Assembly (NCBI GenBank): GCA_035390885.1
Contig: DAOOUW010000005.1
Span: 1-64,000 of the forward strand
Origin: JAOAFT01 sp035390885
Lineage (GTDB): Bacteria > Bacteroidota > Ignavibacteria > UBA10030
Length of the DNA stretch: 64,000 bases
Direction of reading: 5' to 3'
A program made the translations under genes and the position numbers. Below the pieces are notes generated by a model, which searched no databases, was not told the DNA's origin, and was given only the letters and a program-made list of their open reading frames with translations. Of this stretch, positions 43,852 through 51,665 are shown in pieces (positions within the stretch are counted from its first letter, which is position 1; each line of letters starts with the position of its first letter).

Positions 43852-44565
43852 ATGGAAATCGATGTGGTAGGATATCGGACATTGGAAACATTTAGTAAAG
43901 CCACTAAATTTAATAAATGGCTGTATTCGAAATTTTCAAATTATGTTGGGCAAAGAGTTTTAGAGATAGGTTCGGGAATAGGAAATTTAACTGTCTGTAT
44001 AAATTCTAAAGAAATCTACGCTACAGATTATTCAGACTATTATATAGAAATATTAAAACAAAGATTTATCGAAAAACATAATATTACAGTTCAGAAGTTG
44101 GATGCTAGGAGGGAAAAAGATTTTAGATCGTTAAAGGCCTATGGTACTTTCGATACCGTGATTTGTTGTAATGTACTTGAGCATATAAAAGAAGATGATA
44201 TGGTTATACAAAATTTTAACGATTCGCTTGTTGAGCAAGGGAACTTAATATTGCTCGTTCCTTTTTCACAATGGTTATATTGTAATTATGATCGTAATTT
44301 AGGACATTGTCGTAGATATTATAGAAAAGATTGCATAAATCTTCTTACAGCGCATAATTTTGTTTTGGAGAGGATATTCCTCTTTAACTTTTTCGGAGGA
44401 GCTGGATGGCTAGTATTTGGGAAATTACTAAGACAAGAACATATTGGAAGTTCCTTAATGGGTGTATATGATAAATGTGTCCCTGTTTTTTCATTGATAG
44501 AGAAATACGGTACTCCATTTGGAGCTTCGATTATTTGTATTGCAAAAAAATCTAAAAAAACATAG
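43852..44565 (+). CDS. class I SAM-dependent methyltransferase
   Basis: The 237-residue protein contains VLEIGSGIGNLTVCI (about 36-50, SAM site motif I), the acidic strand-2 end in IYATDYSD, and FDTVICCNVLEHIKEDDM (motif IV region). HCRRYYRKDCINLLTAHNF is shared by methyltransferases of polysaccharide clusters. The ATG at 43852 lies 7 bp after the GT2 stop; an upstream in-frame start would overlap GT2. Probable target: a sugar or lipid intermediate of this cluster. Confidence 0.85.
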   Translation: MEIDVVGYRTLETFSKATKFNKWLYSKFSNYVGQRVLEIGSGIGNLTVCINSKEIYATDYSDYYIEILKQRFIEKHNITVQKLDARREKDFRSLKAYGTFDTVICCNVLEHIKEDDMVIQNFNDSLVEQGNLILLVPFSQWLYCNYDRNLGHCRRYYRKDCINLLTAHNFVLERIFLFNFFGGAGWLVFGKLLRQEHIGSSLMGVYDKCVPVFSLIEKYGTPFGASIICIAKKSKKT

Positions 44566-44590
44566 AATATTAGTATTAGAAGGATAACAA

Positions 44591-46297
44591 ATGGGGAAGA
44601 AGAATCAAATCGGGCTAATTCTTGTAGGATTGATGTTGTGTGTTTTGTATGAGGTAATAGTATACTCAACGAATAATTTTGCAATTCCAACAGATTACTT
44701 TTCCCGGCATATTTTGTACTGGTTTCATTTAAATGAAATTCAATCATATGTTTGGAAAACGTTCTTATTATTGCCGTTAATTTTTTTGGTTTCTATTTTA
44801 GTAACGCGTAAAAAAATTAATCTCGATTTTACGTTAGATAAATTTCATCCGTTCATATTAGGTGCTTTTGTTGTTATTTCTATGTTATTATTAATCCTTT
44901 CTATAAAATTTGTTTTCCATGGGACAGAAATTACCGATGATGAAAATACATTCGATTTTCAGGCTCTGACATTATGTGAAAACAAATTGGTGAATTCTCC
45001 TCCTCCAACTGTTGGAAATTTTCGAAATATATTTATGATCAACAATGGTGCAAAATGGATAGGTTTGTACACAGTGGGGCATCCGTTAATCATTGCCGGT
45101 GGTATATTATTGGGGAATCGATATTTGTTAACAATCGTTCTAAGTATTTCGTTGATTATTATTATCTATCTAATTGGGAAAGAACTCTATGATAAAAAAA
45201 CTGCCTTGGTAGCTTCATTAATAATTTTTACTTCTCCATTTTTTTACTTTATGTCTTCTACAAGATTAAGCCACACTTCATCAGCTTTTTTCCTCTCATT
45301 ATCAATTCTTTTTTTCATTAAGGCTAGAAAGCATGAAAATATTCGGATGCAGCATGTGTTATTGTTTTTATCTGGTTTCTCAATAGGTTATGCCTTTAAT
45401 ATTCGACAATTAACTGCGGTTTGTTTTTTCTTACCATTATTCATAGGGATGTTGTTTGAAGTTATTAAAATGCCTAAAGATATTTTTAAAATTTTTATTC
45501 CTTTTTGCATAGGAGGCGGAATCCCGTTTTTTTTTACTCTTTGGTACAATGTAACTATTACAGACAACCCGATTCTTTTCCCAATATCTTTTTATGACCC
45601 ACTAATCCATTATGGTTTTGGCGCTTATGGCCATAATGCTTTGTTGGGTTTTCAAAACATGTTGCTAAATTTATTAAGATTAAATATATGGTTCATGGGA
45701 ATACCAATCAGTTTGTTGTATGTATTTTTAATGCTATTTGCTCCACAAAAGAAGGAAGATAAATTTCTATTTTCTATTATCGCCTGTACATTTATTGGTT
45801 ATTTCTTTTATTATTTTCCAGGGATAGGGGACGTTGGGCCTGTTTATTATTATGAGACAATAATTCCTTTATCTTTACTAAGTGCAAGAGGCATATTTTA
45901 TTTAAAAGATCATTTACCATTTACGCTGGAGAAATCAAAAACTTTTCTTACCGCTTTTATACTTGTGGGATTGATGGTCTCAGTCGGAACATTCTACAGT
46001 GAAAAGATTGCTCATATCCAGCGTCTGACTGATGCAATTCAAAAGCCCTATAAAGTAATCGAAGATGCGCAGATTCAAAATGCAATTGTTTTTATGAAAG
46101 ATATTCCTCCTCGTGGTTGGGTTCGAGGTTTACGCAATCCATCGCCAACGCTTGATGATGATGTCCTTATTTGTCTCTATGCGGATTCATTGTCCAACCA
46201 TCAGCTTGTGAGTCATTTTCCAAATCGAGTTCCGTACATTGAATACTACGACTCGGACAAAAAGCAGTATATTCTTGAACCGTTTGAGTCCAGATAG
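44591..46297 (+). CDS. multi-pass membrane protein, ArnT/PMT-like GT-C family
   Basis: The 568-residue protein has about 12 hydrophobic helices. Its first large external loop contains TEITDDENTFDFQALTLCEN (about 116-135), an Asp-Asp-Glu motif at the GT-C catalytic-loop position, followed by GHPLIIAGG. A modest soluble tail follows the last helix. The architecture suggests transfer of a sugar from a polyprenyl carrier, perhaps made by the GT2 enzyme upstream. It is the last gene of the AT-rich cluster and is preceded by AGAAGGATAACA. Its acceptor is unknown. Confidence 0.7.
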   Translation: MGKKNQIGLILVGLMLCVLYEVIVYSTNNFAIPTDYFSRHILYWFHLNEIQSYVWKTFLLLPLIFLVSILVTRKKINLDFTLDKFHPFILGAFVVISMLLLILSIKFVFHGTEITDDENTFDFQALTLCENKLVNSPPPTVGNFRNIFMINNGAKWIGLYTVGHPLIIAGGILLGNRYLLTIVLSISLIIIIYLIGKELYDKKTALVASLIIFTSPFFYFMSSTRLSHTSSAFFLSLSILFFIKARKHENIRMQHVLLFLSGFSIGYAFNIRQLTAVCFFLPLFIGMLFEVIKMPKDIFKIFIPFCIGGGIPFFFTLWYNVTITDNPILFPISFYDPLIHYGFGAYGHNALLGFQNMLLNLLRLNIWFMGIPISLLYVFLMLFAPQKKEDKFLFSIIACTFIGYFFYYFPGIGDVGPVYYYETIIPLSLLSARGIFYLKDHLPFTLEKSKTFLTAFILVGLMVSVGTFYSEKIAHIQRLTDAIQKPYKVIEDAQIQNAIVFMKDIPPRGWVRGLRNPSPTLDDDVLICLYADSLSNHQLVSHFPNRVPYIEYYDSDKKQYILEPFESR

Positions 46298-46324
46298 AAA
46301 TTTTGCAATAGAAAGCTAAAAAAC

Positions 46325-46413
46325 AATTGCCTCGATACGCCTTACGTCTACTCGGCAACTGATTCTTAGACGGTGGGTGAGTAGAGCGAAAGTTCGTATC
46401 GAAGCCGTCGGTT
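46325..46413 (-). repeat. intergenic repeat R5 (module A, reverse orientation)
   Basis: On the minus strand: TTCGATACGAACTTTCGCTC, an ACTCACCCACCGTC segment, AGTTGCCGAGTAGACG and TAAGGCGTATCGAGGCAAT. The right hairpin (AGTTGCC/GGCAAT) is still pairable; the 3' TTTCTAATGCATAATT tail is missing. It lies between the second GT-C-like gene and the secG promoter. Confidence 0.75.
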
Positions 46414-46450
46414 TTTCTCTAATTCATTAGAATTTTCATCGTTGAAGTTA

Positions 46451-46479
46451 TTGCATATCGTGAGTTTTTTCGCTATAAT
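46451..46479 (+). promoter_or_regulatory. sigma70-type promoter of secG
   Basis: TTGCAT (46451-46456), 17-bp spacer, TATAAT (46474-46479). The start is expected near 46486, immediately before the CCCCAC arm of the hairpin at 46487. Same box and spacing as the tRNA-Leu/tig promoter. Confidence 0.7.
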
Positions 46480-46486
46480 TATTCAA

Positions 46487-46512
46487 CCCCACAAAAGCGT
46501 GGGGATTTTTTT
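46487..46512 (+). terminator. terminator-like hairpin at the predicted secG transcript start
   Basis: CCCCAC (46487-46492), loop AAAAGC, GTGGGG (46499-46504), then A and seven T. It is a textbook intrinsic terminator but lies between the secG promoter and the secG start at 46525. It may also end read-through from the GT-C-like gene. Confidence 0.7.
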
Positions 46513-46524
46513 CGTGATTAAGGA

Positions 46525-46875
46525 ATGACTATGTATACAGTATTGCTGATTATCGAAATCCTTGTTGCAATTTTGCTTATGATTGTTGTCCTTATGCAAT
46601 CGAGCAAAGGCGGCGGATTAGCGGGAAGCTTTGGCGGCTCGAATTTAGGCTCAGTCTTTGGAGTTCGCCGAACATCAGATTTTTTGACGAAAGCAACACA
46701 GTGGCTTGCTGGAATTTTTATGGTTCTGGCAATTGTGATCAATCTTTGGTTTTTGCCGCGTGGCACAGCATCGCGTGAAAGCGTCATTCAATCAGGTCCA
46801 CCGCCAGCAACATCGTTGCCGCCCGTTCAGCAGTTGCCGTCAGGTTCGCCAGCTGGCAATGGTGCAGGAAAATAA
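46525..46875 (+). CDS. secG: preprotein translocase subunit SecG
   Basis: SecG is the small two-helix subunit of the SecYEG channel. The 116-residue protein has helix 1 (VLLIIEILVAILLMIVVLMQ, 5-24), the conserved SSKGGGLAGSFGGSN linker (25-39) with VFGVRRTSDFLTKAT, and helix 2 (WLAGIFMVLAIVINLWFL, about 59-76). A Pro/Ser/Gly-rich tail follows. A second in-frame ATG two codons in could also be used. It is preceded by a promoter plus hairpin and followed 10 bp later by tRNA-Lys. Confidence 0.93.
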   Translation: MTMYTVLLIIEILVAILLMIVVLMQSSKGGGLAGSFGGSNLGSVFGVRRTSDFLTKATQWLAGIFMVLAIVINLWFLPRGTASRESVIQSGPPPATSLPPVQQLPSGSPAGNGAGK

Positions 46876-46885
46876 TTTTTGCTTT

Positions 46886-46958
46886 GCACCCATGGCTCAA
46901 TTGGTAGAGCAACTGACTCTTAATCAGTGGGTTCCAGGTTCGAGTCCTGGTGGGTGCA
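46886..46958 (+). tRNA. tRNA-Lys (anticodon CTT)
   Basis: A 73-nt tRNA: acceptor GCACCCA/TGGGTGC, D-arm GCTC...GAGC, anticodon stem ACTGA/TCAGT with loop CTCTTAA (anticodon CTT, Lys AAG codon), T-arm CCAGG-TTCGAGT-CCTGG, discriminator A, no encoded CCA. It lies between secG and rplM on the same strand, most likely in a common transcript. Confidence 0.97.
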
Positions 46959-47008
46959 CGGAGTAATTTCATTTGAACATAAGAACGTATTTATCAAGGA
47001 GATGAACT

Positions 47009-47449
47009 TTGGAAACATCGCCAAAAACAAAATTCTTCAAATCTGAAGAAAGTGAAAAGAAGTGGTATGTCGTCGATGCTACAGGCCAAACGCTTGGACG
47101 ACTTTCTTCTCAGGTTGCTAAATTGTTACGTGGTAAAAATAAACCGACATTTACTCCCAATGCAGATGTTGGCGATTATGTTATCGTTATCAATGCAGAA
47201 AAAATACAGCTAACAGGAAAGCGTCCAGGACTTAAACAAATTTATCACAACACAGGTTACCCTGGTGGAGCAAAATTTGAGTCAATCAAAGAATTGCTTC
47301 AAACCCATCCTGAAAAAGTAATCGAGCACGCAGTGCACGGAATGTTGCCGCACAACCGTTTAGGAAAAAGACTTGGATTAAAATTGAAAGTCTATCGTGG
47401 CGCAACGCATCCCCACGCTGCTCAGAAGCCAGAACCAATTAAGTTTTAA
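47009..47449 (+). CDS. rplM: 50S ribosomal protein L13
   Basis: The 146-residue protein carries WYVVDATGQTLGRLSSQVAK, LRGKNKPTFTPNADVGDYVI, NAEKIQLTGKR and HAVHGMLPHNRLGKR, the full L13 signature. The start is a TTG at 47009, set by AAGGAGATGAAC just upstream; the next ATG would remove most of the protein. It is followed 19 bp later by rpsI, the usual L13-S9 pair. Confidence 0.97.
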   Translation: METSPKTKFFKSEESEKKWYVVDATGQTLGRLSSQVAKLLRGKNKPTFTPNADVGDYVIVINAEKIQLTGKRPGLKQIYHNTGYPGGAKFESIKELLQTHPEKVIEHAVHGMLPHNRLGKRLGLKLKVYRGATHPHAAQKPEPIKF

Positions 47450-47468
47450 GAGAAGGTAAAGAATATTT

Positions 47469-47855
47469 ATGCAAGCACGAATTTGTGTCGGACGACGGAA
47501 GAATGCAGTTAGCAGAGTCAAGTTAGTTGAAGGCTCTGGCAAAATTATTGTGAATGATCGTGATATCGAACAATATTTTCCAATCGAATTATTGCAGAGT
47601 GAAATCATGAAGCCGTTTCAGGTAACTGAGACGCTTGGAAGGTACGATGCTTATGTTCGGGTGGAAGGCGGCGGAATGTCCGGGCAGGCGGGCGCAGTTC
47701 AATTAGGAATTGCACGTGCGCTTGTTGCGGTCGATGAAGATTTTCGCACAACATTGCGGAATGCTGGACTTCTAACGCGAGATCCCCGAATGGTCGAGCG
47801 GAAAAAATACGGTCAGAAAAAAGCACGGAAACGATTTCAATTTTCAAAACGTTAA
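47469..47855 (+). CDS. rpsI: 30S ribosomal protein S9
   Basis: The 128-residue protein has GRRKNAVSRVKLVEGSGKI, NDRDIEQYFP, the VRVEGGGMSGQAGAVQLGIA loop, and the basic end KKYGQKKARKRFQFSKR that reaches the P-site tRNA. It directly follows rplM. A 134-bp leader with two hairpins separates it from rpsB. Confidence 0.97.
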   Translation: MQARICVGRRKNAVSRVKLVEGSGKIIVNDRDIEQYFPIELLQSEIMKPFQVTETLGRYDAYVRVEGGGMSGQAGAVQLGIARALVAVDEDFRTTLRNAGLLTRDPRMVERKKYGQKKARKRFQFSKR

Positions 47856-47861
47856 ATCACT

Positions 47862-47946
47862 TTCCGATATTGTTATCGGAACAATTATCAAGCATATTTC
47901 TGGATTCAACCGGCAGTGTTCCATTTGTTCTGTGAATGGAATCCGG
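47862..47946 (+). promoter_or_regulatory. two-hairpin leader upstream of rpsB, candidate S2 autoregulatory site
   Basis: Hairpin 1 is TTCCGATA-TTGT-TATCGGAA (47862-47881), perfect and without a U-tract. Hairpin 2 is CCGG...TTCCATT/AATGGAA...CCGG (47910-47946) with an asymmetric internal loop. They fill the rpsI-rpsB gap up to 43 bp before the rpsB start. Ribosomal operons for S2/EF-Ts are autoregulated by S2 in some bacteria; applying that here is inference. Hairpin 1 may instead protect the rpsI mRNA end. Confidence 0.4.
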
Positions 47947-47989
47947 AAGAAGATGAAGGGAATAGAAGAACAACTGAAAGGATTATATT

Positions 47990-48748
47990 ATGTCGCATGT
48001 AGAAATTGAAGCGCTCTTACAAGCGGGCGCTCACTTCGGTCACTTAACTCGCCGCTGGAATCCCAAAATGAAGCCATATATTTTTATGGAACGGAATGGG
48101 ATTCACATCATAGATCTCAAAAAAACTCAGGAAGCGCTTGACGAAGCATGGAATGCCGTCTCGAATATTATCGCTGAAGGGAAAAAGGCGTTATTCGTTG
48201 GTACAAAACCACAGGCGCGCGATGTTGTCAAAGAAGCGGCGTTACGTTGCGGCGCTTTCTATGTAACAGAGCGATGGCTCGGCGGTATGCTTACGAATTT
48301 TTCGACAATACGAAAAAGCGTAAAGCGATTAACGAATATTGAAAAGATGGAAATGGATGGAACATTCGACAACATTACAAAGAAAGAGCGTCTCTATTTG
48401 ACGCGTGAACGCGATAAATTGCAACAGGTTCTTTCGGGTGTTGTGGAAATGTCGAAACTTCCGGGAGTCCTTTACATCGTCGATATTAAGAAAGAAGCAA
48501 ATGCGGTTCGAGAAGCAAATCGCCTTGGAATTCCGATTGTTGCAATTGTCGATACGAATACCGATCCCGATCCCATCACTTATCCAATTCCAGCAAATGA
48601 TGATGCGTTGAAATCTATTCAGCTTATTACAAATCTTATTGCGGATGCAATTCTTGATGGAAATGAACGCGTATCTGCTCGGAAAGCGGCGGAAGCCGAA
48701 GAGCAGTCTATTATAGCGGATGGAGTCAAACCGGAAATTCATGAATAA
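47990..48748 (+). CDS. rpsB: 30S ribosomal protein S2
   Basis: The 252-residue protein has AGAHFGHLTRRWNPKMKPYI near 12-31, IDLKKTQEAL, LFVGTKPQARDVV, ERWLGGMLTNFSTI, and PGVLYIVDIKKEANAVREAN with GIPIVAIVDTNTDPD. These are the complete S2 motifs. It is followed 26 bp later by tsf, the standard pairing. The leader has the hairpins at 47862-47946. Confidence 0.97.
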   Translation: MSHVEIEALLQAGAHFGHLTRRWNPKMKPYIFMERNGIHIIDLKKTQEALDEAWNAVSNIIAEGKKALFVGTKPQARDVVKEAALRCGAFYVTERWLGGMLTNFSTIRKSVKRLTNIEKMEMDGTFDNITKKERLYLTRERDKLQQVLSGVVEMSKLPGVLYIVDIKKEANAVREANRLGIPIVAIVDTNTDPDPITYPIPANDDALKSIQLITNLIADAILDGNERVSARKAAEAEEQSIIADGVKPEIHE

Positions 48749-48774
48749 AGAATAAGGAAGGAATGAATTAAATT

Positions 48775-49374
48775 ATGAGTAGTAGTATTTCGAGTGAAGT
48801 AGTAAAACAGTTACGGGAAAAAACCGGCGCTGGAATGATGGATTGCAAGCGCGCTCTTGAAGAAACAAAAGGCGATATGGAAGCTGCAATTGAATTGCTT
48901 CGGAAGAAAGGAGCGGCAACTGCAGCAAAACGCGCTGATAAAGAAACGAATCAGGGTGTTGTCGAATCGTATATCCATGCTGGCGGTAGAATTGGCGCCT
49001 TAGTTGAGCTCAACTGTGAAACCGATTTTGTCGCAAAGACTCCTGGTTTCAAACAACTTGCGCACGATATTGCAATGCAGATTACAGCAATGAATCCTCA
49101 GTACATTTCTCGTGAGAATGTCGATAAAGCGACAATTGAAAAGGAACTTGAGATTTATCGAGAGCAGGCAAAGATTGAGGGAAAGCCTGAGCAAGTAGCG
49201 GAGAAAATTGCTCTAGGCAGACTGGAGAAATTTTATCAGGAGTTTGTTTTGCTTGAACAAAGTTTCATTAAAGATTCCGGCAAGACAATTAAAGATGTGA
49301 TCGATGAAGAAATTGCCCGTGTTGGCGAGAAAATTTCTGTTCGTCGTTTTGTGCGATACCATTTAGGCGAGTAA
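48775..49374 (+). CDS. tsf: elongation factor Ts
   Basis: The 199-residue protein is the short form of EF-Ts with one coiled-coil region. VKQLREKTGAGMMDCKRALE lies near 9-28, RKKGAATAAKRADKETNQGV, NCETDFVAKTPGF, and KTIKDVIDEEIARVGEKISV with RRFVRYHLGE at the end. It recycles EF-Tu-GDP. A compact intrinsic terminator follows at 49388, so the rpsB/tsf transcript can end before pyrH. Confidence 0.97.
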   Translation: MSSSISSEVVKQLREKTGAGMMDCKRALEETKGDMEAAIELLRKKGAATAAKRADKETNQGVVESYIHAGGRIGALVELNCETDFVAKTPGFKQLAHDIAMQITAMNPQYISRENVDKATIEKELEIYREQAKIEGKPEQVAEKIALGRLEKFYQEFVLLEQSFIKDSGKTIKDVIDEEIARVGEKISVRRFVRYHLGE

Positions 49375-49387
49375 ATACATAGTAAAC

Positions 49388-49413
49388 TCCCGGAGCAATT
49401 CGGGATTTTTTTT
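49388..49413 (+). terminator. intrinsic terminator after tsf
   Basis: TCCCG (49388-49392) pairs with CGGGA (49401-49405) around an 8-nt loop, followed by eight T (49406-49413). It is placed 14 bp after the tsf stop and 24 bp before pyrH, with a GGAGG-like pyrH ribosome site just downstream; it could also attenuate read-through into pyrH. Confidence 0.75.
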
Positions 49414-49436
49414 ATCCTGCTTGGAGGGAATACGAA

Positions 49437-50165
49437 ATGGCACAGCTTCGATACCGGAGGATTTTGCTGAAGTTGAGCGGTGAGGCGCTCATGGGCGAAC
49501 TTGAATACGGAATCGATCCTAAAATTCTAAAGCAATATGCTGAAGAAATTGCAAGCGCCCATGAACTTGGCGTAGAAATTGGCATTGTGATTGGCGGCGG
49601 AAATATCTATCGCGGAGTAGAAAATTCTTCGGATGGCATCGATAAAGTTACCGGAGATCATATGGGAATGCTTGCGACGGTAATCAACGCTCTTGCTCTT
49701 CAGAATGCGCTGGAGCGTCGTGGATTGCTCACCCGTTGCCTCACCGCAATCAATATGGAACGAATTGCTGAACCGTTCATTCGTCGGCGGGCAATTCGCC
49801 ACCTCGAAAAAGGGAGAATCGTTATATTTGCGGCTGGCACGGGAAATCCTTATTTTACCACCGATACAGCGGCTGTTCTCCGTGCAATCGAAATCGAGGC
49901 GGATGTGATCTTAAAAGGAACGCGCGTTGATGGAGTCTATGATTCTGACCCAGAAAAGAATTCAAATGCGATTCATTTCCCTACAATTACCTATACAGAT
50001 GTACTGAAGAAAAATTTGCGTGTGATGGATTTAACTGCAATTACGTTATCACAGGAAAACAAATTGCCCCTCATTGTGTTTAACATGAATGTGCCTGGAA
50101 ATTTGAAGCGAGTTGTTATTGGCGAGCAAATTGGTTCACTTGTTAGTGAAATGCAAGCAAAGTAA
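49437..50165 (+). CDS. pyrH: UMP kinase
   Basis: The 242-residue amino-acid-kinase-fold enzyme phosphorylates UMP to UDP. Motifs are RRILLKLSGEALMG near 7-20, IVIGGGNIYRGVE, DHMGMLATVINALALQNALE, GRIVIFAAGTGNPYFTTDTA and ILKGTRVDGVYDSDP. It has the usual short bacterial length. It sits between tsf and frr, the conserved rpsB-tsf-pyrH-frr order, and is preceded by TTGGAGGGAATACGAA. Confidence 0.97.
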   Translation: MAQLRYRRILLKLSGEALMGELEYGIDPKILKQYAEEIASAHELGVEIGIVIGGGNIYRGVENSSDGIDKVTGDHMGMLATVINALALQNALERRGLLTRCLTAINMERIAEPFIRRRAIRHLEKGRIVIFAAGTGNPYFTTDTAAVLRAIEIEADVILKGTRVDGVYDSDPEKNSNAIHFPTITYTDVLKKNLRVMDLTAITLSQENKLPLIVFNMNVPGNLKRVVIGEQIGSLVSEMQAK

Positions 50166-50202
50166 TAATCACTTTCAACTCATAACAATTGATGGAAGGC
50201 TT

Positions 50203-50766
50203 ATGACAAACGTTAAAGATATTCTAAAAGAAGCTGACGATAGAATGAAAAAAGCTGTCGAAACAGTACGGAATGAATTATCAAAAATCCGAACAGGGAA
50301 AGCAACTACTGCCTTACTCGATGCAGTTCGGGTTGATTACTATGGATCTCCGACTCCGCTCAGTAAAATTGCGAGCGTCAGCACGCCGGATGTGCATACT
50401 ATTTCTATTCAACCATGGGAAAAGACTCTCATCCCTCATATTGAAAAGGCAATCCTCCAGGCTAACATCGGTCTGAATCCCATCAACGATGGAACGGTTG
50501 TTCGTGTCCCGGTGCCGCCGCTGAATGAGGAACGGCGTCGCGAATTGGTGAAACTTGCGAAGAAATTTGGAGAAGAAGGTAAACTTGCAGTAAGAAATAT
50601 CCGGCGCGATGCAATCGAGCATCTCAAGAAGGCGGAAAAAGCAGAACATCTTTCCGAAGATGAACGAAAACGCGGCGAGCAGGAAGTTCAAAAGTTGACG
50701 GATAAGTACATCAAAGATATTGATGCGCTTCTTGCACAAAAAGAAAAAGAGATTATGGAAGTGTAA
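50203..50766 (+). CDS. frr: ribosome recycling factor
   Basis: The 187-residue protein splits post-termination ribosomes together with EF-G. It has VRNELSKIRTGKATTALLD, VDYYGSPTPLSKIASVSTPD, ISIQPWEKTLIPHIEKAIL, GTVVRVPVPPLNEERRREL and AVRNIRRDAIEHLKKAEK, giving the full tRNA-shaped RRF signature. The ATG at 50203 follows TGGAAGG; a longer frame runs into pyrH and is rejected. Confidence 0.97.
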   Translation: MTNVKDILKEADDRMKKAVETVRNELSKIRTGKATTALLDAVRVDYYGSPTPLSKIASVSTPDVHTISIQPWEKTLIPHIEKAILQANIGLNPINDGTVVRVPVPPLNEERRRELVKLAKKFGEEGKLAVRNIRRDAIEHLKKAEKAEHLSEDERKRGEQEVQKLTDKYIKDIDALLAQKEKEIMEV

Positions 50767-50790
50767 TAAAGAGTTTTATTTATTCTTTAA

Positions 50791-50905
50791 CTGTCCAGAA
50801 CCAGATAAATCCAATGTGGGGATTATCTTTTCGCTCCACTTCTTCTATGGAACGAAGAGAGATAGAGAGTGGAAATTTTAAATGGTGTCTGGACAGTCTT
50901 TTTTT
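50791..50905 (+). ncRNA. candidate structured RNA: three-way junction closed by a 12-bp stem with U-tract
   Basis: The closing stem CTGTCCAGA (50791-50799) pairs with TCTGGACAG (50888-50896) and extends by ACC/GGT across a bulged G. Inside are hairpin P2, AGATAA-TCC with GGATTATCT (50803-50828, one bulged A), and hairpin P3, TCCACT/AGTGGA (50835-50840 with 50868-50873) continued by TCTTC/GAAGA. A TCTTTTTTT tract follows (50897-50905). This could be a small RNA with its own terminator, a frr terminator of unusual size, or a riboswitch-like leader for the PspC gene at 50971. It matches no RNA family I can recall. Confidence 0.5.
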
Positions 50906-50970
50906 GAAACAAATATTGATTAGGTTCGTATCAAAGTTTGATTTAGGTTTGTAAATAAAAAGAGGATACT

Positions 50971-51654
50971 ATGGCACAGACGAAGCGATTATATCGAAGT
51001 ACCAAGAACAAAATACTTGCGGGCATTTGTGGTGGTATTGCAGAATATCTCGATACGGATCCAACATTTGTTAGGATTATCTGGATTGTTTTAACGTTAT
51101 TAGGTGGTTCTGGAATAATTCTTTACATAATTGCCTATCTCATTATGCCCGAGAATCCAGAAAAGACCGGCGAAGTTCAGACTGAAACGAATTCGAAAGC
51201 GAACATTTTTCTTGGCTCGCTTCTCATTATTCTTGGCGGATTGCTTTTGTTAGATACAACTGATGTAATTTCGTTCCATAGATTATGGGCTACAAGCTGG
51301 GAATATATTTTACCTCTCACTTTCATCCTCATCGGTTTTGCGCTTCTCCTTGGCAGAAAGAGAAGACAAACGCCGCCGAAAGAAACTTCTGCAGAAGTTT
51401 TAGAAGGCGACGCCACAGCGCCTCCTCAAGAAGCAACCGCTGAAGAAGAAGAGCCAGAACGACTTATGAGGTCGCGAAAGGATAAAAAGATTTTGGGAGT
51501 ATGCGGCGGTATTGCGGAATATTTTCATATTGATTCTACAATTATACGATTGCTTTACATTCTCTTTACATTTGCCACGGGAGGAGTGGGCATTATTGTT
51601 TACTTTTTGCTGGCTTTAGTAATGCCAAAAGAACCTGCTGCTCCTGAACAGTAA
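50971..51654 (+). CDS. double PspC-domain membrane protein
   Basis: The 227-residue protein has two PspC domains. The first is at about 5-65 (LYRSTKNKILAGICGGIAEY, TDPTFVRIIWIVLTLL), the second at about 163-222 (RSRKDKKILGVCGGIAEYFH, IRLLYILFTFATGG). Between them are two short hydrophobic segments (IFLGSLLIILGGLLLL; YILPLTFILIGFALLLG) like the DUF5668/LiaF membrane unit, and an acidic linker. PspC proteins sense or stabilise the inner membrane under stress. AAGAGGATACT precedes the ATG. The candidate structured RNA ends 65 bp upstream, and a DUF5668-like gene follows 11 bp later. Confidence 0.88.
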   Translation: MAQTKRLYRSTKNKILAGICGGIAEYLDTDPTFVRIIWIVLTLLGGSGIILYIIAYLIMPENPEKTGEVQTETNSKANIFLGSLLIILGGLLLLDTTDVISFHRLWATSWEYILPLTFILIGFALLLGRKRRQTPPKETSAEVLEGDATAPPQEATAEEEEPERLMRSRKDKKILGVCGGIAEYFHIDSTIIRLLYILFTFATGGVGIIVYFLLALVMPKEPAAPEQ

Positions 51655-51665
51655 GGATGTGATTT

